Assembly: GCF_014905175.1 (NCBI RefSeq)
Contig: NC_057791.1
Span: 20,250,537-20,314,536, forward strand
Reading direction: 5' to 3'
From: Aphidius gifuensis
Taxonomy: Eukaryota > Arthropoda > Insecta > Hymenoptera > Braconidae
Length of the DNA stretch: 64,000 nt
Shown here: positions 1 to 14,200 of the stretch, piece after piece
How positions within the stretch are numbered: position 1 is the stretch's first letter
Layout of the letters: each line of letters starts with the position of its first letter
Translations under genes and position numbers: made by a program
Notes under the pieces: generated by a model
Seen by the model: the letters and a program-made list of their open reading frames with translations, nothing else
Databases searched by the model: none
Told to the model about the DNA's origin: nothing

Positions 1-3000
1 ATTGGCACTTAACCCCTATGTGTGTGCACCTGACCACCATTTTGTATGGTGACAAAAGCACCACCTTTATACTACCCATATAAATGAAAATTTCTTGAAC
101 TATGATATATATTTTAATATTTTATAATATATACACGTATTATGTATTCTCTTGTATTTCAAGCAAAAAGCGATGAAATATTTTCAAAGCTTTATTTTAT
201 ATATATGACATATACCTATATAAATCTGTGGTGTATTCAGGCTTTGTGACAAAACCAACTAGTGAGGAAGCAAAGAAAGAAATTACAAAAAAAAAAAAAA
301 ATTAAAACAATACTGAGTTCACCTGTATGCGAACCAACGACGACGACGTCGACGACGAGAAATGGACAAAAGAATGAAATTTTCGCTCGACTGGTTACCC
401 CTATTGTCATCCTTCATAATTTTTTTCTTTTTTTTTTATTTGTATCCGTTGGGAGTGGTGTAGACTCACAGCATTTTAGTTCTTAGATAAAAAAATTTTT
501 TTTTCAATTTTTTTTAATTCAAGTTTTAGCACAGTTTAAAAATATTTTTCTACAAATTTATATATGTCGTATGATGTGGTGCATCTTTTTTTTTTTTTTT
601 CAAAAATACATGTGAAATAATAATAATAATAATCTTGGGAATGGACAGCATATTTTAATTCACAACTGAAATATCCAGACACAAAAGTTTGTTTGTTTTT
701 TTTATTTTGAAAAAAAGATAAATGTGAGTTTTGAATAATGTTTAGTATACTCCATAGTATTTTATAACACAAAAGTTGGTGATATCAAAAACTCAATTTC
801 ATCAAATTTGATAAAATCTGAATAGTTTTTTTTTTTTCTTCTTTTTTCTCAGTGCGGTAGACTTGTTATATATATGTTAGTGATGCAAACTCATGTGGTG
901 AGTTAACAGTGAGAAATCCGTTTCCAAACTTTAGTCACACATGAGTGAGACTAAAGAAAACCACGATTTATCTTCTTTTGCTTTTTTTTATTTTTATATC
1001 GCTATTGGTAAATCTCGAAAAAAAAAAAAGACAGTGAAAAACTTAGCAACGAAAAGACTTATCTCTATTGTCAGGGTTAATTCTTGAAAATTTGTTGAAA
1101 ATGTTTTTATATTTTTTTTTTTTCCTCATTCTTTTTCATTAATATACCTGATTTCATTTTTTATTTTTTTTTTTCAAGAGTTCAAAAGTTTATCAAACTG
1201 TTCAAAAGTAATCAAGTTTTTTAATTATTATTTATTTATATATATGTATTATTATTTTTTTTTTGTATTAATTTATAAAGCATTATAATGAGTAATAAGT
1301 TTTTTTGATTTTTAAATAAAATTATATTTACACTTGGACAGATATCAAACTGATAAACTCCAATTAAAACTCTTTGGCTATATAAGTCGTTGGAAACTCA
1401 GAAATAATTTATTCTCAAAAACAAATTACGAAATTACAATTTGTGACATTTTCCAAGTTTATCCTACCTTTTTTCATTTGTCATAGTTTTAAAATAATAA
1501 TTATTATTTAGCTTCTATATTTTTTTAAAATTTCGTATGTTTATATGCAAAAGAGAGGAGGAAAAAATAAAAGATAATGATAAATAAATAGTTGAACAGT
1601 TGACAAATTTCTCATAAGCATAATGAAACAGAACCGTTTGATGTTTATGAGATGATACTGCTGTTATTGGACAAGAGATCCTTAATGAACATGTTTGAAA
1701 CTTTATCTTGTTGTGCTCTGGAAATAGATATATGTACATTTGACTAACGACGACAGCTAATACTGGTATTTTGCTTGTACTATATTTTTTTTTTTCTTTT
1801 ATCTCTTACACTTTTTATTTCCGAGGATCAGTGAGGATTACAAGTAAAATCTATCTCTATTATACTCACATAAAAAATATATGCCAACTTGTATTTTACT
1901 ATTTTACTAAAGGATTTGCTGAAAAAAAAAAAAAATGAAAATTGTTACATGAAAATTATTCATTTTTATTTTTAGAAAAATTTTAATTTTATTTAATAGA
2001 AAAATACAAATTCGTGATCATGACTTTGTCTTGTATGTTTAGAAAAATATAAACAATTTCATTAAAAATATTTCAAGTAAGAAATTTAATTATATGGGTG
2101 GGGCAATTCATCATGATAAGTAAGTCACGATAGTCGTTAATATCCATATAATATATTAACAATAGTTTGTGCAAGTATTAAATATCTTATTTGTTGCTGA
2201 GCCTTCCATAAACAAAACCACCTTTGGCAAAGACTTTTGTCTTTCTCTCTCACTTATTCGATCGTTTAGTCAAGTTTTCAAACATTGCCATGAGACATTC
2301 AACTCTAGCTCATACACTATCCTCCTTGCCAAAATATCAAAGTATGAATAAGATAATCCTTTTATTTTATCGATTCATTACCATTACTTTGACAATTGCT
2401 TTATCAACTTATTCGTATAAATCACATTGAAAATTTATATATATTGATTAATGAATTTTCAAAACTTTTTTATTATATTCTCTTTTTTTTTTCGTTCATT
2501 TTTTTGTTCATTCGAAAATGGTGAAAGAAATGATTTAAAAATATCAATTGAATTTATTGATGTGGAAAACATGTTAAATTGTAGATATTCAAAGTTGGTC
2601 ATTCGTTATAGTTTTAACATATTCAGTTGTCACGAATTATTCACTGACTTTGAATTGATGTGTATATATAAATTTAAATGAAAATAAAAAAAAAAAACAA
2701 TTGGTAAATTGATGATGGTAAAGGTAAAGTAAAGGAATTTCGGACAACAACACAAATCCGTTAAATGTTGCATTGAATCGATGAGAAAGATACACAACTG
2801 ACAATAGTGAGCAACATCCGTACTTACAATATCGATCTTGAAGTTTGTGCTTTTGTTCATGTGATTAAGTGTTAAAGACCAGTACATCCACCACTAGATA
2901 CATATCAAATTTAATGATTTTAGTACTGTACAATTAATCAAGATAATTTGTTGATACAATTTTTTTTATAATCTCTAAACATCAAGTTAAATAAATGACA

Positions 3001-3185
3001 ATGTGTAATGTAAAAAAAGAAAAAAGAAAATAATGAAATGGAATGTGACTTTTGACTGAAGCTGCAAGTACAAGAGTAGTAAGATGTTCAAGTCTCGTTG
3101 ATATAATAAAAGAAATCGAATATGAAAATCGAGAAAAATAAAAACGACGTGGTTGTTGGAATGGTCGACTGACAGTGTGTGTGTG
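1..3185. other. Upstream region, no gene seen
   Basis: AT-rich sequence with many poly-T and poly-A tracts. The open frames here (for example 262-486, which reads through a poly-lysine run) are short, start at non-ATG codons or consist of homopolymer translation. Nothing resembles a conserved exon, tRNA or repeat family. It may contain distal regulatory sequence for the neurobeachin gene, or an upstream intron if the transcript starts outside the window. Confidence 0.5.
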
Positions 3186-3189
3186 TGTT

Positions 3190-3400
3190 TGTGAGGGGTG
3201 GTTTATTTGGGGGTAGCGATAAGGGGTATTGAGAGGAAAGAAGGGTATAGGGTGGCGCCGGAGGCCGCGCCGTCGCCCCAGCATCCCCCGTGTGACGCCT
3301 GTATTTTGCAAAGGCGCACCCACCATGCTGAAACAATCTCACTAGTCATACGTTGGTCCATTGCGAGTGACTGCTTCAGGCGTATATAACCATACTATTC
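3190..3400 (+). promoter_or_regulatory. G/C-rich island with TATA-like box, candidate promoter
   Basis: The block from 3241 to 3300 has 44 G/C out of 60 bases by hand count, against a background well below a third. It follows a short GT run (3175-3187). A TATATAA motif lies at 3383-3389, which would place a transcription start around 3410-3420 on the + strand, 1.67 kb before the neurobeachin start codon. The motif and composition are seen; the promoter role is inferred. An open frame crosses the island (3198-3389), but it shows no family resemblance. Confidence 0.35.
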
Positions 3401-3862
3401 ACATACTCTACAAGTTGACAATTTACATGATAGAAAAAAAAAATTTTAATATAGTCGATACTTTTCTTCAATTTAAATCACAAGTGAATTGAACATTTAT
3501 TTATTTTCTTTTTTTTTGGTTAATTTAAAACGATTTATTGATTTATTGTTATACTTTTAAATTAACTTGATGTTGCTTAATTAAAAAAAAATTATTGTGG
3601 TGCAATTAAGATTCTAAATGCTAAATGATTTTAATAAGTCATTTTTTTTTTTTTTTTTAAACTGAAAAACAATTTTTGATTCAAAGTGTATTTGTTTTTT
3701 TTGTTTTTAAAGTGTTGTTTTATTGGATTACAGTTTTTTAGTTTTAGTAATTATATAAAATCATATAATTATAAATTTTTTTAATCATTATTAAAACAAA
3801 TAATAATAATTTAAAATTCAAAATATATAGTTGAAAAATAATCAATATAAACAATTTAAAAA

Positions 3863-4027
3863 ATGGATACATTTTTAATAATTGGTATCTGTTTTCTTTG
3901 CTATGAAGTTTGTGATTTAATAGTACGTTATGCAACACCACCAAATAGTGGACCTCAAGATACTGGACCATCAACACCACCATCTCCTCGTGTTTATTCA
4001 ATTTCACAAAAAATTCCATCAAAATAA
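3863..4027 (+). CDS. Small ORF, 54 aa, hydrophobic N-terminus and Pro/Ser/Thr-rich tail
   Basis: Unrecognised. The ATG sits in a good insect start context (AAAAATGG) and the frame runs 54 codons to TAA. Residues 4-13 (FLIIGICFLC) are strongly hydrophobic and followed by YEVCDLIVRY, so residues 4-20 could form a signal anchor or one membrane helix. Residues 25-43 are Pro/Ser/Thr/Gly-rich with S/T-P sites (STPPSP), and the tail is basic. Codons follow the A/T-ending usage of the neurobeachin exons. An AATAAA lies at 4034-4039, seven bases past the stop, though that motif is common by chance here. It is 1.06 kb upstream of neurobeachin exon 1, so it could be a separate micropeptide gene, an upstream ORF in the leader or chance. 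Confidence 0.35.
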   Translation: MDTFLIIGICFLCYEVCDLIVRYATPPNSGPQDTGPSTPPSPRVYSISQKIPSK

Positions 4028-5083
4028 TTTCATAATAAAGCTCAATGACTTATGACTAAAAATATTTGATAAAAAACAAAAAAAAATGTCATTTCAATTT
4101 GTCAAGTTGTTGAGGAAATGATTGAATACTCTTGAGGATACATTTAATCGTGACCCAACGACCACAAACGGAATCAAGTGCAAGTGAGTCTATTGATAAA
4201 CCACATCAATGTTGTAACTCTCTGGTTTCTGAAAATAAACCAAGTGTTTGTTTTCGTATTCTCGTTGAGTTCGATAGAACAATCTCGTGAGAAATGAGAG
4301 TTGCTAAACTTGAGTTTAAATTTGTTTAAACAACTAAGTTCTATCCATCTGACTTAAATCCCTACAAATTATTATTAAACAATAAAACATGTTCTGTTTA
4401 TATTACAAAAAAAAAAAAAAAAACAATCAATATAATATGTTTTAATTAATGTAATTAATGTTAATGTTAATTATAAAACAGTCGAAGGATTTCAAATAAT
4501 TGAAAGTTTAATTATCGATGTTTACATAATAGCAATGTGTTTGTGAATTTTATGTGAGTGTGTGTGTGTCTGTGTTGTGTAACAATCCTTTGTAATTCAA
4601 CTCGAGTATCAATACCTAATGAATTAATTGAAAGACTATCATGTACAATGATAATGCATCATTGAATTATCAAATGAAAAAATTGATATCAAAATCATCC
4701 TTAACAACAGTATTGAATTAATTAAAAAAATTCATTCACCTATTTTTTTCGTTTCTATTCATTGATATGCTGTATCATGCAGCTTTTTGATATTAAAAAA
4801 AAGAAAAAAAAAATGACATACAAATGATTGGCAAATCATAACAATAGAATATAAAATAAAAAAAATTTATTTGATGATGGTGAAAAATTTGATGTTTTGA
4901 AAAGAATAAAAATGAAATCGATATGCTTCAACGTGGATACTTATTTATTGTGACCCGGTTGAAAACTTGAGTAATCTGTATCAAAAAGGATTTGCCAAAA
5001 AGAGGAAAAAAGAATATATATAAAAAATAATAATAATTGTTATTATAATAATAATAGAGAAGAAAGAAAAGAAAAAAGAAAAA
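4028..5083 (+). other. Putative 5' leader or intergenic stretch before exon 1
   Basis: About 4090-4320 is less AT-rich than its surroundings and has open stretches of up to about 50 codons in two frames, without a family I recognise. The final 90 bases before the start codon are purine-rich (runs of AAAAAG/AAGAAAG) and lack a pyrimidine tract. Exon 1 therefore looks like a true first coding exon rather than an internal one. Confidence 0.35.
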
Positions 5084-5287
5084 ATGGATTCGTTGGAGCG
5101 TACGATGAGTTCTGGATCTCATCATTCAGCTCTAACAGCAGCATCACGAACTCAAAATGCTTGTGTCCAAGCAAGTTTGTGCTCGGTGATTGGACGAAAG
5201 GGTCGTCATTTAACTGGCACATTTTGTCTCACTGGTGACACAATGGAGGGCATTATACAATGTCTTGTTTTTCTCAAAGCATTTTCG
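5084..5287 (+). CDS. rg: Neurobeachin exon 1 (residues 1-68, start codon)
   Basis: Starts at an ATG in AAAAATGG context and ends with TTTTCG|GTAAGA, phase 0, joining in frame to exon 2. The exon is clearly richer in G/C than flanking DNA. The first 30 residues are Ser/Thr/Ala-rich, and the end ([17 protein letters not shown]) leads into the conserved LVGGEFDLEL of exon 2. It does not match the canonical neurobeachin N-terminus just before that motif, so it may be an insect or alternative first exon. No other open frame on this strand fits better. Confidence 0.75.
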
Positions 5288-8200
5288 GTAAGATAATTAT
5301 GAAAATTAATTATTCAAAATATAATTAATAAATTTTAATATTTATTATTTGATAAGAAAAACATTTAAAGTTTATTATCGATTATTTATCTTGTATTTAG
5401 TTGAAATTTTCAACAAACTGTATCAAAAGATTTGAATAAATATAAATTTGTGGTTCTTGAGGATTATTAACTTTTAGATGAATATTATTTTGCGAGTCAG
5501 TATCAAGTTTACTTGGTTATTATCATGTTAGTATATATATTTTATTGGAAAGTGATAAGATGATACCATTTATTGGTAAATTTTGAGAAAATGAAACTGC
5601 GATGAATTTTAACCTCTTACCTTTTTTTAAACTTTGTTTCAAATAAAACTTTTTCGATAAAACTTTTTTTTTTTTTGCCTCTTTTTCTTTTCAAGACTAC
5701 TTGAATTGTTTATAAAATGGTTTTTTTTTTATTCATCTTTATATTAATTATAATTTTATCATTTTTTTTTATTAAAAAATGACAAAGTGTTTGTGCTTGT
5801 TTTCTTATTTTGAAATTTATTTTGAAGATAAAATGTTAAGTCAAATTTATGGGAATTTTTGGAGAAAAAAAATATATATATTTGCTGAGATTTTTTGGGA
5901 TAAATAGAGAATAAAGTGCCAGGTAAGGTAGAAAGTAGATGTTCATAAAGAAAAATGATGGAATCCATTGTATGGCATCTGCAAATTTTTATCTGTCATT
6001 GCGATTCCAGTTGGATCATTTTTCAAGGGTTAAACTCGACGAATTTTCGTGTTGATATTTGAAAATAAAAATTTTATTTGGAATACGTAGAAATATAAAA
6101 AAATATTTCAATTTATTAATTTAAAAATTAATAATTTTCATGATACGTTCTTATATATAAAATTAAATTTCTTTTTTTTTTTTTCGTTATTTAATTATTT
6201 GTAAAATAAAAAATCAATGTTGTTATTCAAATACTTGAGAATATCTTGATAATCTCTAAAAGTTAAACTAAGAAAATAACTCTTTAAAAATTTTAATTGA
6301 TCTTGACACGCTTGATGAGTTGCGTTATTCAATTAACTAACTTGACGTCCGATGTGTTGATTCAGTTTTGCCAAACTCTAAAAAGTTTTACAAATAAGAT
6401 TTAAAGTTTTTCTTTGAAAACAAAAACTAAAATATCAAAAATTTATATTTATAATAAAATCATATAATGTCAATAATTATTTAATTAAATCTTTCAAGAT
6501 TTTCATTATTTTTCTTTTGAAAAAAAAAATATTTAATTAAATTGTAAATTATGTTATCGCTGTTTATTAATTAATTCTATTTGATTATTTTATATGTTTA
6601 ATTCAATGTATTAAATATTTGTTTTAATAGTTTTTTGTAAATATTTTATTTTAATTAAGTTTTTGTATAAATTCAAGTTTATTTAAAGTAGTTGATATAT
6701 ACAGTTACATTTTATCTATATTTAACATCTACAATTGCATTTATAAGTCTTGATAGAAATAAATTATATTGTTAGTTAAATTAGTAATTATTATTGTTGT
6801 TTTATTGAATCAAATATTCAAGATTTTCAATAATAATAATTTGTAAAATGATATATTTTATTTACATAATTTATTTATTATTGCTTTATTTCTAATTTAT
6901 TTATTTATCCTTTATGTTGTTAAATTTACTATTATTATTATTATTTATTATTTTATCGAAACTTTATGTAAGTTATTTATTTAATATTTAAAATATTAAC
7001 AAGTTGTTATATTTCAAGAATAATTTGTTACAATTATTAATCATTCGTACAAATCGATTCACAAAAAAAAAACCCTCGTAACATACATCGGTTTCGAAAA
7101 AAAAAAATATTTTTTTTATAAATTATTTCACCACTTTAGTTCTCCTATTATTATTATTGTTGATTATTATTTTATTATTTCTATTATTTATTTATTTTAT
7201 AAAAAAAAAAGTTAGTTACTGTTGATTTATTTTTTCGAATAATTTTTTTAACATGCGTTTGCGATTCAATGGCAATAAATACCCAATACAACAGTTGTGA
7301 ATAAAATAAAAAAATTTTATGCATAAAATTTATTTAAAAATAAAAAAAAAATATATCGATAGAGTAATGGTCCACGAATAGTTTATTTAGTGTTTTTTAT
7401 TTTCGTGCTTTTTTTATATTCATTTTCATTTCGATTTGACACAATGAAATCATTCGTTGATTATATATTGCAAATAAATTCGTATAAATTTTGGCAATAC
7501 GTTAAAATTGACGATGCATGGTTTAATAAATTATCACTGAGATATGCCTACGTGTTAAACGGATATACATGAATGAATTTACCGCAAGCTCATTCTATTC
7601 AAACGTCAATAATGATATTTTAAAAAAATCACGAAAAAAAAAACATAAAATCCATTTATTTATTATCAAAAATAAATAAATAAATATATAGCAATAAATA
7701 TATTTTTTTTTTATATACCAAAATATATTCAAATAAAATAAATTTATCCAATAAAATAGCCAATATGTAATGTCAATTTTCATGAATATCATTGAGTTTG
7801 AATTGGTAAAATATTGAAGGTGCGCGTATTCCGAATCAAATGTCAAAGCAATTTCACGCAGCTGGTGACACACGAGGACATTGGAGAAGTGAGATATGCA
7901 CTTGGGTCTTCAGCTTGAAATTTTTTATAGTCAAAATAGCAATATACATAGACATTAAATTTTATATCGTGGAAAAATTATAAATAAATAATAAGGGATA
8001 GTATTTTTAGAGAAAAAAATATGGAGAAAAAGTCTATAAATATTTTAAACAATCAATATGAATTATGATATATTTATTTATTAAAATTATTAGGTGAAAA
8101 TAATATCAAGCTTATGAAAATAAATAAAATGAGCTTTTTGTATATTTTTTTTATGATGTTCATTGTTGAGATAAGATACCGGACATGACAGTTAACCACA

Positions 8201-11200
8201 GTATAAAAATTCTTATCAAAGTTTCAGTGTTAAAACCATTAGCGTTAATGGAAAAAAAGTAGTGAAGAATACAGTACATTGTCCTTTGTTATCAAATTAA
8301 CTAAAGTAAAAAGAAAAATAAAAAAAAATTATTTCTTACATAGATCATTTTACTAAACTTTTAAAATTATTTTTCCTTAAATTGATTTATGAGTTGAGTA
8401 AAAGTGCAAAAAAAAAAAACATTTAAAATATAATTTAGTATTTATATATTTATAATTTCAATTTATAATAATTTTAAATGCAATTTACTTATAATTTTTT
8501 TATTTGTTTTTAAATTTTTAATTTATATAAATACTTTTAAATGAAATTTATTTTTATTTACAAAGTATAAAAAAATTTTTTACTTTTGTTATTTTAAAAA
8601 ATGTCATTGTAAAAACATGTTAACGATGAAATTAAATTTTTTATTATTTTTATTATTATATATTTTTTTTTCTTTTCGTTATATGTAAGCTCTTATGTTT
8701 TTCTTTTGTTATGCTGGAAAGATTAGAGATATGAAGAAGATAAAATATTTTCTTGAAAGCTCATAGAAATTTTTCATTCTCTTGACGTTATTTTATTTTT
8801 TTGTACAAAATGCGTATCATATGTCTGACAAAAAAAATTTTACAACATCTAATTTTTTTTGTTATTTTTTTTATAATAAAAACAAAATTTTATTAGTTTT
8901 ATATTACATTTGTTGAACTTGTGAGAAATAGAAAATGCACTTTTATATTTATTTTATAACTCATGATAAATATTTTTAAAAAAGAAAATTAAATACAAAA
9001 ATTTTCCACTGATGTTTAAATTATTCTGTATGATTATTTTTGCTACATATTTTTTTTTTTTACTGGTAAAAATAGAAAAGCTAAAATTGCAGAAAATAAT
9101 GGTTCGTTATATGCTCATAATCAAGTATTCATTACTCGTTGATTTTCCCTGTGTATACTTGAACAATAATTATACCTTACTTTTCACTCAAATTCGCCGT
9201 TAATTACAGTGTATTAATGAAAATTAAAATATTGATTTCTTCTTCACACTGACTTGATTAATTAAAAAAAGTAAACAAAAAAAATCAAATGCAAAATGAG
9301 CAGCCAATTTAGTAAAATATATATGTAAAATCGTGAAAAGGACAAAGAAATCCCAGGATAAATTAGATGGGTTGACCTGGTGCCTCTATGGAATCAATTG
9401 TCAACCACAATTCCCCAGTTGGCATCCTACACACATAGTTCCAGTAGTTTCGTTTATCCATTACATAAATATAGAGCCAATTGGTATATAGATTTACACA
9501 TAAATCAATCACCACTCAGACAGTATAATTTATCACACGTCTATAATTTATCTTCGATATACATTGAAAATTACAATAATAAAATTTCATACAAAATATA
9601 AATATAGACGTTGGTTTTCTTTTTTTTCTATTTCCATTTGTATGTATGTATTTTTCAGGAAATTGCAAACACCATAGCTAATTGGTTAGTGGTAGTACCC
9701 GGTCATGATTGTAACTAGATTACTGAGCGGAAATCGCTGGCAAGCTCGCTTGTTCGGATGTTTTAACTCTATACATTTTACCTCTCATTTTGAATTGGGA
9801 TTTTTTTTATTTTATTATTTTTTCTTTTTAACCCTTTTCTCCTATGTGCGTTTGATTTGTTTTTTTTTTTTTTTCTGCCCTGGATCTACAAATTTTAAAG
9901 CTATGCAATTAAATAGACTAACTGTAATTTTTTTTTGCTTTTTTTATATTTAGTTTTAAATTTCAAAAATATTTCATTATTAGAAATAAAAAACTTTTAA
10001 TTTTTTTTTATTTTTAAGGATTATTTTATGTACAAAAAGTCTTTATATATATTTTTTTTTATATTTAAAAAAAAAGTTTTAAATTCTCTTGGATATTTGA
10101 TCGATTGAATTTTATATATTTTTTTTTTCGAGCTTTTATGGCTGGCTGTCGATGTGAGAGCGCGTAAGTGCGTCTTTTGAAAGAATATGTCGTAAATTTT
10201 GGTTATAGTGCTCATCAATATCTTTTTTTTTTTTTTTTTCTCATTGATTTTTTTATTCACCTATCGTATATCTCAATAGTTCAATAGTGCGAGTATATGA
10301 CTTCCGTTTTGGTCGCTAATGCGTCACCATTAGTCACTCGCATTTCAATAAAATAGTGGCACTCTATCAAAATATACAAGACTTATAAATCACCTTCGAC
10401 ATTAAATGATTGATTTTAATTATATAAACGTTTTTTTATTATTTTTTTTATAAATTAATTATCAAAAAATATAAGTACTATAGTAATTTACAAAACTATA
10501 TACATACAATATTTTATTTCTTTATATTTTTTTTGTTTTTTTCTAAAACAAATATCATATTTTTAGCATCGAGTATTTTCATTTCAAGTGGTTTTAATTT
10601 TTTTTCACTTTTGTATTTATTTCTCTGTATATATTTTTCCAATTGATCAAGCCTCAAAAGGATACATAGAAACAAATATACCTCATACAGAAAAAATATA
10701 AAAAAAAAAATTTCACCGTTGAATTTTTCTGAGAAATACTCGTTATACACGTTCTATTCATTTAATTTACTTTTTCTATTTTATTTATTTTATTTTTTTC
10801 ATAGAAATTGTTATTGTTGCTATGATGAATTTACCCCATAATTCCGAGTTATTTTTTCTTATTATAAAAAATTAATTGACCAGACTAGAGATACTCGTGC
10901 AATGGCCGATGAAAAAAAAAAAGAAAAAAATTGTATGAGCTGGTCTGACGTAATACTGACTTCATCTACTTGTTTTTCTTTTTTGCTATTAAAAAAAAAA
11001 AAACTACGTATTAATTAATTTTATTTTTTCTTTTATGTTTCAGGTATGTACCTTGATGATATTCGCAAATTAAATGGAACAACCAACCCATATAAATGAT
11101 TACGTGAGAATTAATAACAAAAAAAAAAAAAAAACAATGTTTTATAATTGTCTTGTCAAATAAGAAATGAAAAAAAAATGAAAATTAAATACTGTTTACG

Positions 11201-14200
11201 TGTATGTCTGTAACTAATTAAATACAGGATTTTATTTTTCTTAAATGTGTGTCGTTTTTTTGTAGTAATTTTATGTATTTAATTATTATTATTTTTTTAT
11301 TTCTTATTTGTTATTATTTTTTTATGATTTATATTTTAAATTTTAAATATTGATTTGGCTATGTCAAAACATGAGGGTGATATAAAGAAAAAAAAAAAAT
11401 TATATATTTTTAAGCGAAATTCAAAAGTTATGTGATCGGTGATGTAAAAAGTTCTAAGCTAGTGCAAATAGAAAAACTTTGTGTTTCCCAAAGGACTGAA
11501 AGTTACAATTTTTATAAAGTAAAAAAAAAAGTAAAATGAAAAAGTAGCAACTCAACAATGGCAAAGGATAGTTGAAAAATAAAAAAGTTTGTTTGATTTG
11601 ATGAAAAATAAAGATATGCTATTTCAAAATCTTTAGGGAATTTTATCAGATCAGTCACCGGAGGGAGATATTTAACGCTGTCTTTATTATCTCCTTTGTT
11701 CAAATGATAATTACACAACTTTGATTGTTATCAGTTTCAGTCTCAATTGCCTTTTGAGTTAATTTAAATCTCAGAAACCCCTCTTTTTTTTATTATTATT
11801 ATTTAACAGAGAAAAAAATAAAACAATTGTTGACAGACGATTAAATCTGATCCTCTTTTTTTTTATTTTTTCATTCTGTTGTTTTTTAACTCTATGTTTA
11901 TTAACAAGAATGCTCAATGAACAATGTCCATTCTTGAGTTTTATGAGATGGAAGTATTGAGATTATAAGAGATTTTTCAGTTACTCGTTTTTTTTTTTTA
12001 TTTTTTCAATCGTTTCAATTCGAAGCGTTGCTATCTTTATAAGATAAAACATTTTTTTTTTGCTACTACTCCATAAAAAAAACTTGAGATAAATTTAAAA
12101 AAAAAAAAATACATTTAATTCTATTTTTTTTATTTTTCTCATTTTATTTATGACTCATTTTTTTTTCTTTTTTTTTCACATCGATGCCTAGATAAAGTGC
12201 CAAAAACTATTAAATTCTAATAAATTATATTTTTCGAGTAATTTTTCATTTTTCTATACATTAAAATTGCATATTTTCATATTTTTCATATGCACAATTT
12301 AAATTTCTTCTGATAGTGCTTGAAAAACAAAAATAATAATCATTGGCTTATTTTTTTCTTTCTTGTTTTTTTATAAAGTTAATAAAAAAGTGAATAAAAA
12401 AAATTGGTTTCATTGTTTCTAACCATAAAGTTTACGAGCATCCGCAGTGGCTATTAAATTCCATGAGTCCGTTGAGGATAATAAATATAACGTTTGGTAA
12501 CACATTTATATCACTATGATTAATATTTAAAAATTAAAAAATTATATTAAATTTATTTTCGATTTTCTGTATTCAGAAAAGTGGCCCAATTTTCTTTTGT
12601 ATAACATATTTTACAATGAAAATAGAAATGTTTATAAATAATAATTAATGATTCTAAACAAAAAGCTTTTTTATAGAGAAGAAAAAAAAACTATCAAATG
12701 AGTTTTTAAAATAAAAACTTACTGTAGATTCAAAGGGTTTAAAATTTGTTTTAATATAAAGTTTTGATAATTACTTGAGATACAGATTTTTCACAAATTG
12801 ACGTACTTTTAAGTTAAACTAAATCCGCAAAATTAACTTACCATTTTAATATGCAAATAATAAAACTTGGTATATATTTTCTTATATACTTTACGTTATT
12901 TTGCAAAGACATACACACGTTGTACTTATAATTTTCGACATAATTTCCCAAGCATAGCAACTAACTTGCACTTGAAAAAATTAATGATAATATTTAGAAA
13001 CATGAGTAAAATAATATTCTACATCCTTTTTTTTATTATTTCGTAAAACCATTTAAACTTTGTTTTCCCATTAAATAGCTCTTTACATCAAAGAATTAAA
13101 AATATTCAATATTTTCGAAAGAGTATTGAGCCATGCATGTAAAAGTCAAAATCCAAAGGTATTACGTTTATGCACATCAAAAGCATTGCAAAATAATTAG
13201 TAAATTTTTTTTTACATAAAAAAGTATATCTATCAAAGTACTTAGCATTTTTTTTTTTTTTTTTCAAAAATGATTTCAATAGATGCCAATCAAAATGTAA
13301 TTTAAATTTATTATTATTATTTTAAAAGCTTTGTTTAAATTTTTTATGAATGGGAAAAAAAAAAAATAATAATTTTTTATGATTTAATAATGATAGAAGG
13401 TCTCATTTAAAACCCCCGAGATACTTACAATGTTGTCAAGTGTTTTTATACTTGATAAATCCACCCACAAAGTGACGACAATTTTGTTGACTTGTAGGCG
13501 GATTAAAATAGACTAAGAATCTTCAACATTACTCTACTTTTTTCTTCATTTTTTTTTATTTCTGTTTTCATTAAAATGAATAAAAAAAAAAAGTATTTTA
13601 TTTGTGCATCAACTAAGTGTTTTTATAAAAATATTTTCTTCATTTTTTAATGGTATTATTCTTCTGAATTATTATTATTATTTTTTTTTTCATCCATGAA
13701 TTTAAAATTTTCCTAATAAATTGGCAATTAATTTGAATGAAAAAAAAATTCACAACTCTTTTCTCAACGACAGTTTTTGATTTTATGAAAAATTTCCAAT
13801 AAATATATTGAAAAATGAATAACCTCTTGATATCATATCAACAAAAATATAGACAAAAAAAAAAAAAAATACATATTGCCATTTGAGGTTTCATTTTTCA
13901 CACTCAATGCACCGCTATCCAATTACATTTACTGTTGGTAAACCATAATAGTGTATATTAATAAAAAATGAAATTGGAAATATAATAATAAATATATATA
14001 AAGTTCAATCATATTTTTTTGTTTATCGAAATGAAAAACATAAAAAAAAAAAAAAAAGTAAATACTCATTGTTAATTAAAAAATAAATATATTTAAAAAT
14101 TTTAATTAAAAATAAATAATAATAATATTAGCTCTACAATATAAAAGTTGGAAAAAAATAAATGTATAAATAATTAAAAACAAAAACAATTATTAAATTG

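Noticed and set aside
262..486. 74-codon open frame at the left edge
   Set aside because: Starts at a non-ATG codon and runs through poly-A as a lysine tract; no family resemblance.
3744..4022. 92-codon minus-strand open frame
   Set aside because: Tyr/Leu/Ile-rich A/T translation opposite the small plus-strand ORF; the plus strand has a better start context and more balanced composition.
9670..9765. tRNA-like D-arm/A-box string (TAGCTAATTGGTTAGTGG)
   Set aside because: No matching B-box (GGTTCRANNCC), anticodon stem or acceptor stem could be paired downstream.
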